DNA of 64,000 nucleotides from the NCBI GenBank assembly GCA_040437565.1, contig JBDOQK010000028.1, positions 1-64,000 of the forward strand, read 5' to 3'. A program made the position numbers and the translations under genes. This DNA is from Albugo candida (taxonomy: Eukaryota; Oomycota; Peronosporomycetes; Albuginales). Below are positions 43,434 to 52,412 of the stretch, in pieces. Each line of letters starts with the position of its first letter. Position 1 is the first letter of the stretch. The notes under the pieces are model-generated. The model did not search any database, was not told the origin of the DNA, and saw only the letters and a program-made list of their open reading frames with translations.

Positions 43434-44073
43434 ATGGTGGTGCGTCGAGATTATCTGCCGGTAAGACATGGTGGCGATGGAATTTGGCCAATTAATGAGA
43501 GGAATGTCAACAGGGTCGTATAAAACGGTTTCTAGTTCAGCACCCAGATTTTGGTCACTTTAGTAATCCAGCAGTGGACCTTCTAGGTACATTTGCGGTG
43601 ACTGACGCCGTCACTTTGCATCATTCTCATGTTGCATCAGCCGCTTATGTAGAATCGTTTCTGCGCACATTGGCGAACGGATTGGCCGAACGAGCTGTTG
43701 CCGCGCAGACTCAAACACTGACTCCGATGGAGCTGTACGCACCGAAAAGAACTCACAAATGCGCTGGATTGTTTTGTAATATTATAATATTGCTGTCATG
43801 TATTTGTCATTTTGTAGCAAACACTTTGTTGAAGCCCGTAAAGATCTCGATTTCCTAAAGAGTAAAGTTGCTTTGGTGCAACATAGTGATGCAATTCGCT
43901 GTAAGAAGCGGAAAACAACTGGAAAGATCAAGATCAATGCAGCGAGAAAGGTTGCAAGCAAGAAGTCGCAGAAACGCTCATCAATGCAGATTAAGATCGC
44001 TCAACCTGGAAAAGTGGAGTCTCAATTGCAGAAAAGCATCGAAGAGAATGATAACTACGATGAAAGTGAGTAG
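43434..44073 (+). CDS. Histone-fold protein, NC2-alpha (DRAP1)-like
   Basis: Four exons (43434-43460, 43514-43586, 43641-43734, 43818-44073; introns 53, 54 and 83 bp, all GT-AG) join in frame into 149 residues. It reads G-R-I-K-R-F-L-V-Q, then S-N-P-A-V-D-L-L-A-A-Y-V-E-S-F-L, the second helix of an H2A-like CBF/NF-Y histone fold, T-L-T-P-M-E-L-K-H near 66 and D-F-L-K-S-K-V, which match NC2-alpha/DRAP1 (F-P-x-R-I-K, T-x-x-H-L-K-x-C, F-D-F-L). The C-terminus is basic, then acidic. NC2 binds TBP and represses or tunes transcription; related CHRAC/POLE4-type subunits cannot be excluded. Exon 1 is only 27 bp. Convergent with ELMO, 36 bp apart. Confidence 0.75.
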
Positions 44074-44109
44074 ACGTAGCTGTTACGCAAACTTTACTCA
44101 TAGAGGAGT

Positions 44110-45055
44110 TCACGCCGCTAAGGTCCTATGCGGTTCAATCTTCTCTATGAGCCCTGCAAAGAGATTGAGAGCCAAAGCTTCCTTCATGCGTTCAGGATGC
44201 AAGTCTGAGGCTTTGTTCACTTGTCTCTTCCACACACTCGAAGTCGCAGCTTGGAGTCCACCCATTAGATAAAGCGAGTTCGGTCTGTTGGAGACCGCAA
44301 TGACTCCGTTACCACACAGTCGAGCAACATCACTGAGCTCAGACGGTGCCTTATTAAGTTCGCATAAAAGCATCTGCTTCCCATTTTCCACCAGTAGGAT
44401 GATAGTTGCGAGCGAACACGTGTTATTGATCTCTTTGGATCGATGCTGAGCAACCCAATCGCAATATAATTCTTCAAATTTGAAGAATAACAGACAGAAT
44501 AGTCTATAAAAAACCATTTCATCTTGTAAAAGCTGCCAATACATTGTCAATTGGACCGGGAAGCGTCCCGGTTGGCCATCCGAGTCGACGAGATAGAAAA
44601 CTTGGCAGATTGATCGAGCGACAGCCATAGCTGTTTTGGCGAACGGGTACCCTCCACGACGCCTCCGCATTAGCGTGAATTCTGTATGATGATTTTGAAC
44701 AAAGTAGATCAAGCAGCGTAAGCCCAGCTCGCCCATAGACCGCAGATCATCGCCTGGGTTACAAGAAGAGAAACCCGCTTTCCATTTCCAAAATTCGCTT
44801 ATTGGCTCGAATTTCCTGCTAGATTTTTGATTATCTACGAGATTCCAGAATTGCTCCAAAAGGCTCAAGTGCTAGAGGGGATAATAGTATTCCAATAAAT
44901 CGAACAATTAGCGATGGTATCGATGTAATTAGGTAAACCTGTGGGGACTGGAGCAAACGTGAATACAGCAATTTTTGTAGCCTGTACAAAATCATAATTT
45001 CTTTGTCATTTGGCTGCCTACCGAGCTCTTTCGTGTGACTCGACTGATTCCCCAT
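44110..45055 (-). CDS. ELMO domain protein (intact copy)
   Basis: Exon 1 45055-44939 and exon 2 44871-44110 (67-bp GT-AG intron) join in phase into 292 residues. It starts M-G-N-Q-S-S-H, a possible myristoylation signal. The ELMO core reads L-L-E-Q-F-W-N-L-V, W-K-A-G-F-S-S-C-N-P-G-D-D-L-R-S-M-G-E-L-G-L-R-C-L-I-Y-F near 80-110 and Y-P-F-A-K-T-A near 126. ELMO-domain proteins act with small GTPases (Rac GEF cofactors or Arf GAPs). The remaining 150 residues are helical and end near H-R-T-L-A-A. A shorter, frameshifted copy is at 56576-57040. The chance of an upstream exon is small because the ATG sits in a good context. Confidence 0.85.
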
Positions 45056-45318
45056 TCTTGCGATCTTCAAAAGACACAAAAACAGAGTGCCAATTATANN
45101 NNNNNNNNNNNNNNNNNNNNNNNNNNNNNNNNNNNNNNNNNNNNNNNNNNNNNNNNNNNNNNNNNNNNNNNNNNNNNNNNNNNNNNNNNNNNNNNNNNAA
45201 AACAGAGTGCCAATTATATATTAAACCAATCATACTGCTGCTAAAATGGAACAAACCAATCGGATTTCAAAACAGCACAAATACAGCCAATCAGCTGTAT
45301 CTATAGAATCGCAAATGT

Positions 45319-46330
45319 TCACGCAACTGAACAGAAATGAGATTTTTTTCCGCAAGCCGATCGCTCAAATGCGAGCCAAAAGCACTCGCTGGAATTCAAA
45401 ATCCTTCTTTTGTGCAGCTGAGAGTCAGGATTCCATTTCTCTTGTGCCAAAAGCATTGCACACTCGGCAATGACGCGACTGATGAATCCGTAGCCTGGAT
45501 CGCCTTCACCATGGATACTTGCGCTTATGGCAAGCTGACCATCTTCCTTATAGCCCAATGCAGAAGCTACAAAAAATCCATTTTGAATGGTGGTATCGGA
45601 TGCTTCTTGGCTGGGTGCCGGTGCGAATCGTTTCAGAATGGCCCGCGTCCACCGGAAATAAAGCATGATTCCTTGCAAGTACAACGCAATGGTCAATGCG
45701 AGCTCAAAAAGGAATCCATCCAGTGCAAATCGTATATCAAATACAAATCGGTCACCATAACGATTGTTTGAAAATAGTTGCTGAGATGAACGAAAGTGGA
45801 ATCAAGCGTCCCTCTATCATTCAGTGCTGTCGACCTGTCGATATCCTTATCATATGACATTAGCAAACGCGATTGGTTCTTCTTGACGAGTCCATTGGCC
45901 TCTTTGGCTTGCATCACATCAGTCACGGCCAGCATGAACGGATTCCGCATCCTGTTAAGCTCTCCCGATGTGCTTGTGTCCACATGCGCAAACAATCTCG
46001 CACAGGTTTAGCAGCCACGGTAGGACACCGTTCCATCATCTTCTTAACCCAAACCAATTTTCCGGTCAAGTCGCAGTAGAGTACCCGTTTCGGGACACAA
46101 TTGAAAGAGAACTGTTCCATACAGAGTGTAATGTCCCACGACAGTGAGAACCACTTTGATCGATTTCACCATTTTGAGCAAAGAATCTCTATCATGAGAA
46201 TCTGCGACGTATCGAAAGATTTCGAATCCACATTCGATAATTTCTTTTGTAGATTTTGTAAAAGAGATCGCAACTTTCCTTCGCTGCATCCTGCCAGCGT
46301 CCATTTCATTGAAGAATAACATAAAAATAT
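45319..46330 (-). pseudogene. SCCPDH-like gene, decayed copy
   Basis: Homologous to the intact gene at 57523-58800. It lacks the first about 45 codons (the Rossmann G-A-S-G-L-T-G motif): the sequence runs straight from the M-K-W-A-L-A-G-R region into the 3' end of the aquaporin gene. A further internal deletion of about 150 bp near 46000 removes the segment after A-A-K, and single-base indels shift the frame around 46070-46260 and 45790. The C-terminal part (45696-45319) is still open. No functional product is expected. Confidence 0.85.
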
Positions 46331-46357
46331 CATGTGCATTCACCTAGTTTATATAAA

Positions 46358-47317
46358 TCAAACAAGACTAGGCTTTTCCATACATCTGTCATGAACCAGG
46401 ATCGGATGGTGCATTTCCACAAAAAGGTGGTACACTCCAGCCCCGATGGCGCCACCGACTATTGGGCCTACAGTTGGCACCCAAAAGTAGTAATCTTGCA
46501 TTGTGAATGTCTTGAATCCCCATCCACCAATTGCGGATAGGAATCTTGAAGCTAAGTCTCCCGCTGGATTGATAGCACCCCCGGTATTCATTCCAAAAGA
46601 CGCTCCAATAGCGATAACAAGCAGCGCAGTGGCGCCTGGAGCGGTGTATGGACCTGCGGGTTTGTTACGTTGGTCTCCGATTGCAAAGATTCCACCCATG
46701 AGAAGCGCTGTTCCGAAGGCCTCAGATAAAAATGCGCTTGCATTCGAGATTGCGGCGTTCGGGTAGGTCGCAAACAGTCCATGTGTAGTCTCTCGTTCGG
46801 GGTCGATGACATTAAAAATAGGATAATAGATTGCAAGAACCATCGCTGCGCCACAAAACGCACCTAACAGCTGTGCTAGAATGTAAAAAGGAGCTTTTCG
46901 CCATGGAAAACGTCGAAATAAAGCCAATGTCGTAGTTACTGCTGGATTAATATGTGCGCCACTGACACCGCCAGCGCAATGAATCCCAAAAAGAACGCCC
47001 AGACCCCAACCCATATTGATACTCAAGTACACACCGCTATTTTGTTGTGATAAAACTACTTGCGCAACGACACCGTTACCAAAGCAAAGAAGAATAAATG
47101 TGCCCAGAAACTCTGCCAAACATTCTCGTAACAGCTGATTCTTTATTGCGCAGCCACTTGGCATTTCCATCATCGTAGCTTTCGGCTCGTGATCGAGATC
47201 TGAGTACCCGCTGTCTTTAACTCCACCCATTGTTACTAGTTCCACGGAAGCGGATTGCCGCATGTCATTACCATCAGCATCGGCATACATAATCACAGAG
47301 AAATCTTGATACCCCAT
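46358..47317 (-). CDS. Aquaglyceroporin, copy A (lost selectivity-filter Arg)
   Basis: 319 residues, one exon. It has a charged N-terminus of about 60 residues, then six membrane segments and two pore half-helices. First loop: G-V-S-G-A-H-I-N-P-A-V-T. Second loop: N-T-G-G-A-I-N-P-A-G-D-L-A-S-R. In the paralogue at 59033-59971 the second loop is N-T-G-Y-A-I-N-P-A-R-D-L-G-P-R; so in copy A the Arg of the ar/R filter is Gly (codon gga at 46559-46561), Tyr is Gly and Gly-Pro is Ala-Ser. Asp after this position is as in glycerol facilitators. The pore should be wider and less selective, or the protein non-functional. Length and frame are intact. Plasma membrane location is expected. Confidence 0.88.
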   Translation of the reverse strand: MGYQDFSVIMYADADGNDMRQSASVELVTMGGVKDSGYSDLDHEPKATMMEMPSGCAIKNQLLRECLAEFLGTFILLCFGNGVVAQVVLSQQNSGVYLSINMGWGLGVLFGIHCAGGVSGAHINPAVTTTLALFRRFPWRKAPFYILAQLLGAFCGAAMVLAIYYPIFNVIDPERETTHGLFATYPNAAISNASAFLSEAFGTALLMGGIFAIGDQRNKPAGPYTAPGATALLVIAIGASFGMNTGGAINPAGDLASRFLSAIGGWGFKTFTMQDYYFWVPTVGPIVGGAIGAGVYHLFVEMHHPILVHDRCMEKPSLV

Positions 47318-47530
47318 TTGATCGGCAGTAGCGAGTCAAAGAATTATTGATCTAGAGACTCAAAAGTGCGAGTAACGAATCAAGAATATAAGAGACTGAG
47401 AATCAATTGAGGTTGTCGTGAAAGTATCTGNNNNNNNNNNNNNNNNNNNNNNNNNNNNNNNNNNNNNNNNNNNNNNNNNNNNNNNNNNNNNNNNNNNNNN
47501 NNNNNNNNNNNNNNNNNNNNNNNNNNNNNN

Positions 47531-47845
47531 ACCCCAACCCATATTGATACTCAAGTACACACCGCTATTTTGTTGTGATAAAACTACTTGCGCAACAACA
47601 CCGTTACCAAAGCAAAGAAGAATAAATGTGCCCAGAAACTCTGCCAAACATTCTCGTAACAGCTGATTCTTGATTGCCCAGCCACTTGGCATTTCCGTCA
47701 TCGTAGCTTTCGGTTCGTGATCGAGATCTGAGTACCCGCTGTCTTTAACTCCACCCATAGTTACTAGTTCCACGGAAGCGGGTTGCCGCATGTCATCACC
47801 ATCAGCATCGGCATACATTATCACAGAGAAATCTTGATACCCCAT
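47531..47845 (-). pseudogene. Aquaglyceroporin N-terminal third, third copy
   Basis: This 105-codon frame is nearly the same as the N-terminal third of copy A (46358-47317), with a few changes (D for N, P for S, W for C), and is cut by the 100-N gap 47431-47530. Upstream sequence on both sides of the gap is also alike (47318-47430 and 47846-47960). It is either a tandem third copy whose rest is lost in the gap or a second allele placed beside the first by the assembler. Confidence 0.7.
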
Positions 47846-48245
47846 TTGAATGGAAGCACAGAGTCAAAAGGTTATTGATCTAGAAACTCAAAAGTGCGGG
47901 AACGACTCAAGAATTCAGGAGACTGAGAATCAATTGAGGTTGTCGTGAAAGTATCTGATCGGCGCGACCCAGAGATGAAATTGGTATATGAGTAGCAATG
48001 TGAGATTTCTAGCTGTAAGAACCATGAAGTCGTGAAATTTGTATTACACCTTTCTGCCAGATGGTATGCATGCGAATAGAATCAACCATACGTCACTGTA
48101 CACTAGCTAAATCATCTTGGCTTTCAAATTTCATAGTGTGACCATACTAGACACATCCGTACCGTCATCTGTCTCTTTCCGTTTACATCAGAGAGACAGA
48201 TTCCGACTGGTGACCCATTACTTAAAGGGCACACACCAGCTGTGT

Positions 48246-48430
48246 TGAGCGAAAATTGGAAATTACGTTTTTATGTTGATAGGTCCGTAGTTCACAAAAA
48301 GCGAATCTAAGCCAACGCCGCAGCATTCACCATCTTGATATTCTATACCGCTTGTGACAATGATACTTACACTGACTTCACGCGTAAGCAATCTTCTAAA
48401 CTTCTGTTGTGGGAAAGGAGTGTGTTAGTC
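48246..48430. other. Junction between duplication and Copia sequence
   Basis: No coding feature. The duplicated block ends near 48245 and Copia coding sequence begins near 48430. Confidence 0.5.
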
Positions 48431-49990
48431 ATGACTTTTTGACCATCTTCTTCCTCACTCCCCCTCAAAGCACTACTCCTGATGTTCGCCTGGTGAACCG
48501 AATCTTGGAATTGTTCGTCGAAATAGGCTTTCTCAAGAAATCTGCAAGTTGATGTTTTGATTCAATGTACTCAATCTGTATTTCTGCAACCTTCAGAGGA
48601 TCACGAAAAAAATGGTATCGAACATCAATATGTTTAGCCCGACCTTGATATCCGATATTTTTCGCATTAGCAATAGCACTTTGATTATCCTCAAAAATAG
48701 TTTGTTATTGATTAATGTTTTGCCTTCAACTCAGATAACAAATTCTTGAGCCATATAACTTCTTGCACACAGAGTGGCAGTGCGATGTACTCTGCCAGCC
48801 GTACTGAGTGCTACACTTTGTTGAATTATATGATTTGAAGATCAGTGGGGCTCCGCTTATCATAATCATGATTCCAGAAACAGATCTTCTGTCTCCCTTG
48901 CTATTTACCCAATCCGCGTCACTATACGCACATACCTTCAAAACCTTCCCGCCGCCTCTGTATGAAATCCCGTTGTCACTTGTTAACTTCATGTATCGCA
49001 GAGCTCTTATCGCTGCTTTACAGTGCTCTTCACTATGTAGTTCCAAATGTCGACTAAGTTGACCGACTGAGAGGGCAATATACGCTTTTGTTCCATATAT
49101 GTAGAGTAATGATCCCACTACAGATCAATTAGGACGAAATTTTATCCTCGAGTCTTCTTGTTCAAACCTTGATAAAACTTGGCCTTAAAACATTGGAGGT
49201 GCAAACTTGCTTTGCGTCGATTTATTTGAACTATTCGATCATCTATGTATGCCGAATACTTGACATATCTTCACCACACGTTTCGTCTGACCTTAATCTA
49301 CTTGTATTCCCGACATATAAATGACCTTTTCGATTCCGTTCACTTAAAATGTTGGCTTACTTTGCCGGAAGTCCCCTTTTTTTCTTCCAAAGTCGTTGCA
49401 CCCATTACCACGTCATCAACACATAATGCGATGTATACCAGCGACTTTCCTTTTTGTCGACAAACATGCATGAGTCTGTCCTACACTGTTTAAATTCCAT
49501 TTCCAAGAATACTTTCGATATTGTCTTAAACCAAGTTAAAGCTGCCTGCTCCAAAATCATACAAACTTCTATTCAGATGACAAACTTCATTACGCTGAGC
49601 CTGGACACCTCTAGGTGGTATACGTATATCTTTTCCTCCAGGTACCAATGCCCATTCAAAGACTAGGTGTCGATATCAATTTGCTTAATTTTGGAAACCT
49701 TCGTGACAGCATGCCGATAAGTAAATACTGATAGAATTCATGTTTGCAGCTGGTGCATATGAATCCATATTATCAACCTCGATATCCCAAAGCAACAAGT
49801 CTAGCTTTATAATTTTCAATTTCACCGAATTCATTTCGCTTCAAGGTGAATACCCATTTTGTTCCAATAACCATCATATTCGGTTTCATGTAAGTCAAAG
49901 TCTATGTGTTCTTTGTTATTTTGTTAGAGGGAAAAAGGGCAAGCATATTATCAAAATCATTAGTCACCTACGGGCCACTAATCACAACAT
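48430..49990 (-). mobile_element. Ty1/Copia reverse transcriptase-RNase H remnant
   Basis: The minus strand from 49900 reads, with stops, T-K-W-V-F-T-L-K-R-N-E-F-G-E-I and Y-K-A-R-L-V-A-L-G-Y-R, the start of Copia reverse transcriptase, then V-D-D-V-V-M-G-A (catalytic region) near 49400 and, at 49118-48726, the RNase H (S-D-A-D-W-V-N, R-R-S-V-S-G). The order is correct, but every part carries stops, so the element is dead. Its 5' region near 49950-50010 resembles 56246-56300, beside the gag of the next Copia element. Confidence 0.75.
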
Positions 49991-50014
49991 CACAGCTAGA
50001 TTTGTCGACAGCTA

Positions 50015-50645
50015 GATTGTCTGGGAAGATGATCAGGGAGCTATCGCATTTGCCACGAACCCAGGATAGCATTTACGAACGAAATATGGGGATACCCGCC
50101 ATCACTTTATTCGTGAGAAAATAATGACAGGTGTTATAAAAGTGATCTACGAGGGACGAAGTATCGACTCACTGACATTCAGACGAAAGCACTAGGAACC
50201 AAACGAATTCAATGCATTCGTGATTCAATGGGTATTAATTGAGCGTTCAACTTTATTGAGTGGAAGTGTGTTAAAACGTACATTATAGTTGAAGTACTAC
50301 ATGAGACTGCACCACGATATGCAAAGCGATGACTGTGAGCTATGGTACATAAGTCTCATGTAGTACTTCAACTATAATGTACGTTTTAACACACTCCCAC
50401 TCAATAAAGTTGAACGCTCAATTAATACCCATTGAATCACGAATGCATTGAATTAGTTTGGTTCCTAGTGCTTTCGTCTGAATGTCAGTGAGTCGATACT
50501 TCGTCCCTCGTAGATCATTTTTATAACACCTGTCATTATTTTCTCACGAATAAAGTGATGGCGGGTATCCCCATATTTCGTTCGTAAATGATATCCTGGG
50601 TTCGTGGCAAATGCGCTAGCTCCCTGATTATCTTCCCAGACAATC
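50015..50645. repeat. Long inverted repeat, 294-bp arms, 43-bp spacer
   Basis: 50015-50308 and 50352-50645 are nearly perfect reverse complements without net length difference. Each arm holds the end of a Copia RNase H coding region (right arm, minus strand: W-E-D-N-Q-G-A-S-A-F-A-T-N) and the adjoining LTR-like sequence up to agtctcatgtag. The LTR-like part recurs shortly near 56345-56365 (tacttcaactataatgtacg). It is thus two Copia 3' ends facing each other, a structure that gives a long hairpin RNA if transcribed. Confidence 0.9.
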
Positions 50646-50753
50646 GTTAGATTCTTCTGTTTGAATCCCAAGTCGAATGCATTTCTCTCTCGTACATAGT
50701 ACGTCCTGTGTGCACATGCTTATTGCCATGCAATCAGCTTCTGATGTACTCAA

Positions 50754-50903
50754 TGTTGGAAGGACTTAAGAATGTGCTTTAGGTTTCTAGTCGCACTTGG
50801 CACTTAGTCTAAACGATAAGTTAGGATTTTAATTTTCTAAAGAATAAAACCTCAGTTTTGGCAATTTTCCTGGAACGCGACCATCTTCGCTCACCTGCCA
50901 ACA
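50754..50903 (+). repeat. 5' LTR of the nested element
   Basis: Starts TGTTGG and ends CCAACA. Shares with 52278-52412 the blocks atgtgctttaggtt, ctagtcgcacttgg, ttagtcta, ttggcaattttcctgg and cgaccatcttcgctcacct. Confidence 0.85.
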
Positions 50904-52277
50904 GCTTACGAGTCCAACCCAGATTTCATCAGCCAAGACCATGGAAGAATCCGACAGATCAAATGAGTCGGACATGGACCGAATGATGATGCTACTGGAG
51001 GCACTCGGAAATCGACTGGACAAAATCGAGACCGAGCGGAGCCTCGGCTCGCCCCTATCAGCACCGACCGCGCGAACGGAGAGCGTATTTGCTGGTCCCA
51101 GCAACCAAGGACGGATTTGACAATGTCATTCTTGGATGCGAAACCGATGTAGCATCGTGGAAGCGGGATGAGGAGAAGCTTTATCCATGCCATGCAACAT
51201 AATTCTCTGGACGGGCTAAATCGAGTGAGATTCCCCGCAGCAAGCGATACGAAGCTCGCCATTCAGCCAATCGAAGGGAAAGAAATCTACTCTGCACTTG
51301 GAGCGCCGCTACGCAATGGTTTTATCGTTTCTTGCGGCAACTATCGCATGTCCAACAAGCATCCGGCGGGATTTGGAGTGAGGAGGTGAAGCTGGACTGC
51401 CTAAGACGGCATCTCAGCGGAGAAGTTCTCACTTATTTCGAGCATCAAGTACCTCAGTGGATAACTCGGTGTTCTAGCGTTGAAGAAGTGATGGACCGGA
51501 TCAACGAAGTGTTTCGGCCCAGCATCACCAGAACGCAAGCAACACGCCTTTATACCGCAAAAAAACGACTGGACGCGCTTGGAGTGAGCATTTTCTATTC
51601 CTGTCGGCAGTCAGTGAAGCAGTCGGTGGAGCAGATGATATGCCCCTGGAAAGTGTCATCAAGTACGCAAAGCCTATTTTTAAACAAGCCTGGTGGCCCG
51701 TATCAGTACATGAGATAAGACACCAGACGGCAAGCCGAGGAACTCTATCACTTTGCCCAGCTTATGGATTCAGACACAGTGATGCATCAAGAGAGCCGAA
51801 GAAATGGAATCGAGACCGAATCGGTACAATAAGGGAATCCAAGCCGAAGAAGCAAATGAGCTGTTATGATTGCGGAAAAATTGGACATATGAAAAAGGAT
51901 TGCCGGAAAAAGAGTTCCTCCAGCAGGGAAGACATGGTCTTAGAGATTGGATGCAAAAGTACTACGCTGAAACAACGAAGAAAGTATGGATATTAGACAG
52001 CGGATCCAGCAGGCATCTCGTAACGGATGTGAACATGTTACAACATCGCAAGGAATGCACCGTATCATGCATACTTCCAAATGGGAAGGAAATGAAGATG
52101 GGATGGACAGGATCGGCGACGATTGTCCCAACAGTCAACGGTTTACCGAGGAATGTTCTCTTGAACGACGTGCAACATTCGGAACACCTCCCTTGATACA
52201 GTGTTTCGTATGGAAAGTTGGAGGCAAAAGGATGCGAATTGACGCACCAAGCAGATGGATCGAGAGTTAAAGAGTCA

Positions 52278-52412
52278 AAAATGTGCTTTAGGTTCCTAGT
52301 CGCACTTGGTGCTTAGTCTACATGATTCGTTAGGACTTCGATTTTCTAAAAAATAAAAACTCACTTTTGGCAATTTTCCTGGAACGCGACCATCTTCGCT
52401 CACCTACCAACA
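52278..52412 (+). repeat. 3' LTR of the nested element
   Basis: Lacks about the first 20 bp of the LTR, but otherwise aligns with 50754-50903; ends CCAACA followed by the target duplication CTCAA. Confidence 0.8.

Larger units (their letters stand above)
44590..48245 (-). repeat. Segmental duplication, left block
   Basis: This stretch aligns in order and orientation with 56576-60450: the 5' two-fifths of ELMO, an SCCPDH-like gene, an aquaporin gene and its upstream region. The left break lies inside ELMO exon 2 (44590 corresponds to 56576); the right ends at the shared sequence cccattac-caaagggcacacac (48210-48240 and 60430-60450). Scattered substitutions and indels show it is an old duplication, unlike the identical flanks of the N gaps. 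Confidence 0.85.
50754..52412 (+). mobile_element. Nested gag-protease-only LTR element (TR-GAG-like)
   Basis: 150-bp LTR at 50754-50903 (TGTTGG...CCAACA) and a second, slightly 5'-truncated LTR at about 52278-52412. The flanks are perfect 5-bp duplications CTCAA (50749-50753 and 52413-52417). Inside, the plus strand carries Gag pieces, a knuckle C-Y-D-C-G-K-I-G-H-M-K-K-D-C near 51870 and a Copia protease (W-I-L-D-S-G-S-S-R-H-L near 51990). Integrase, reverse transcriptase and RNase H are absent; the frame runs from protease almost straight into the LTR. It interrupts the RNase H of the minus-strand Copia: the sequences on each side continue one another as K-Y-K-R-T-V-A-L-S and T-S-E-A-D-C-M. 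Confidence 0.85.
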
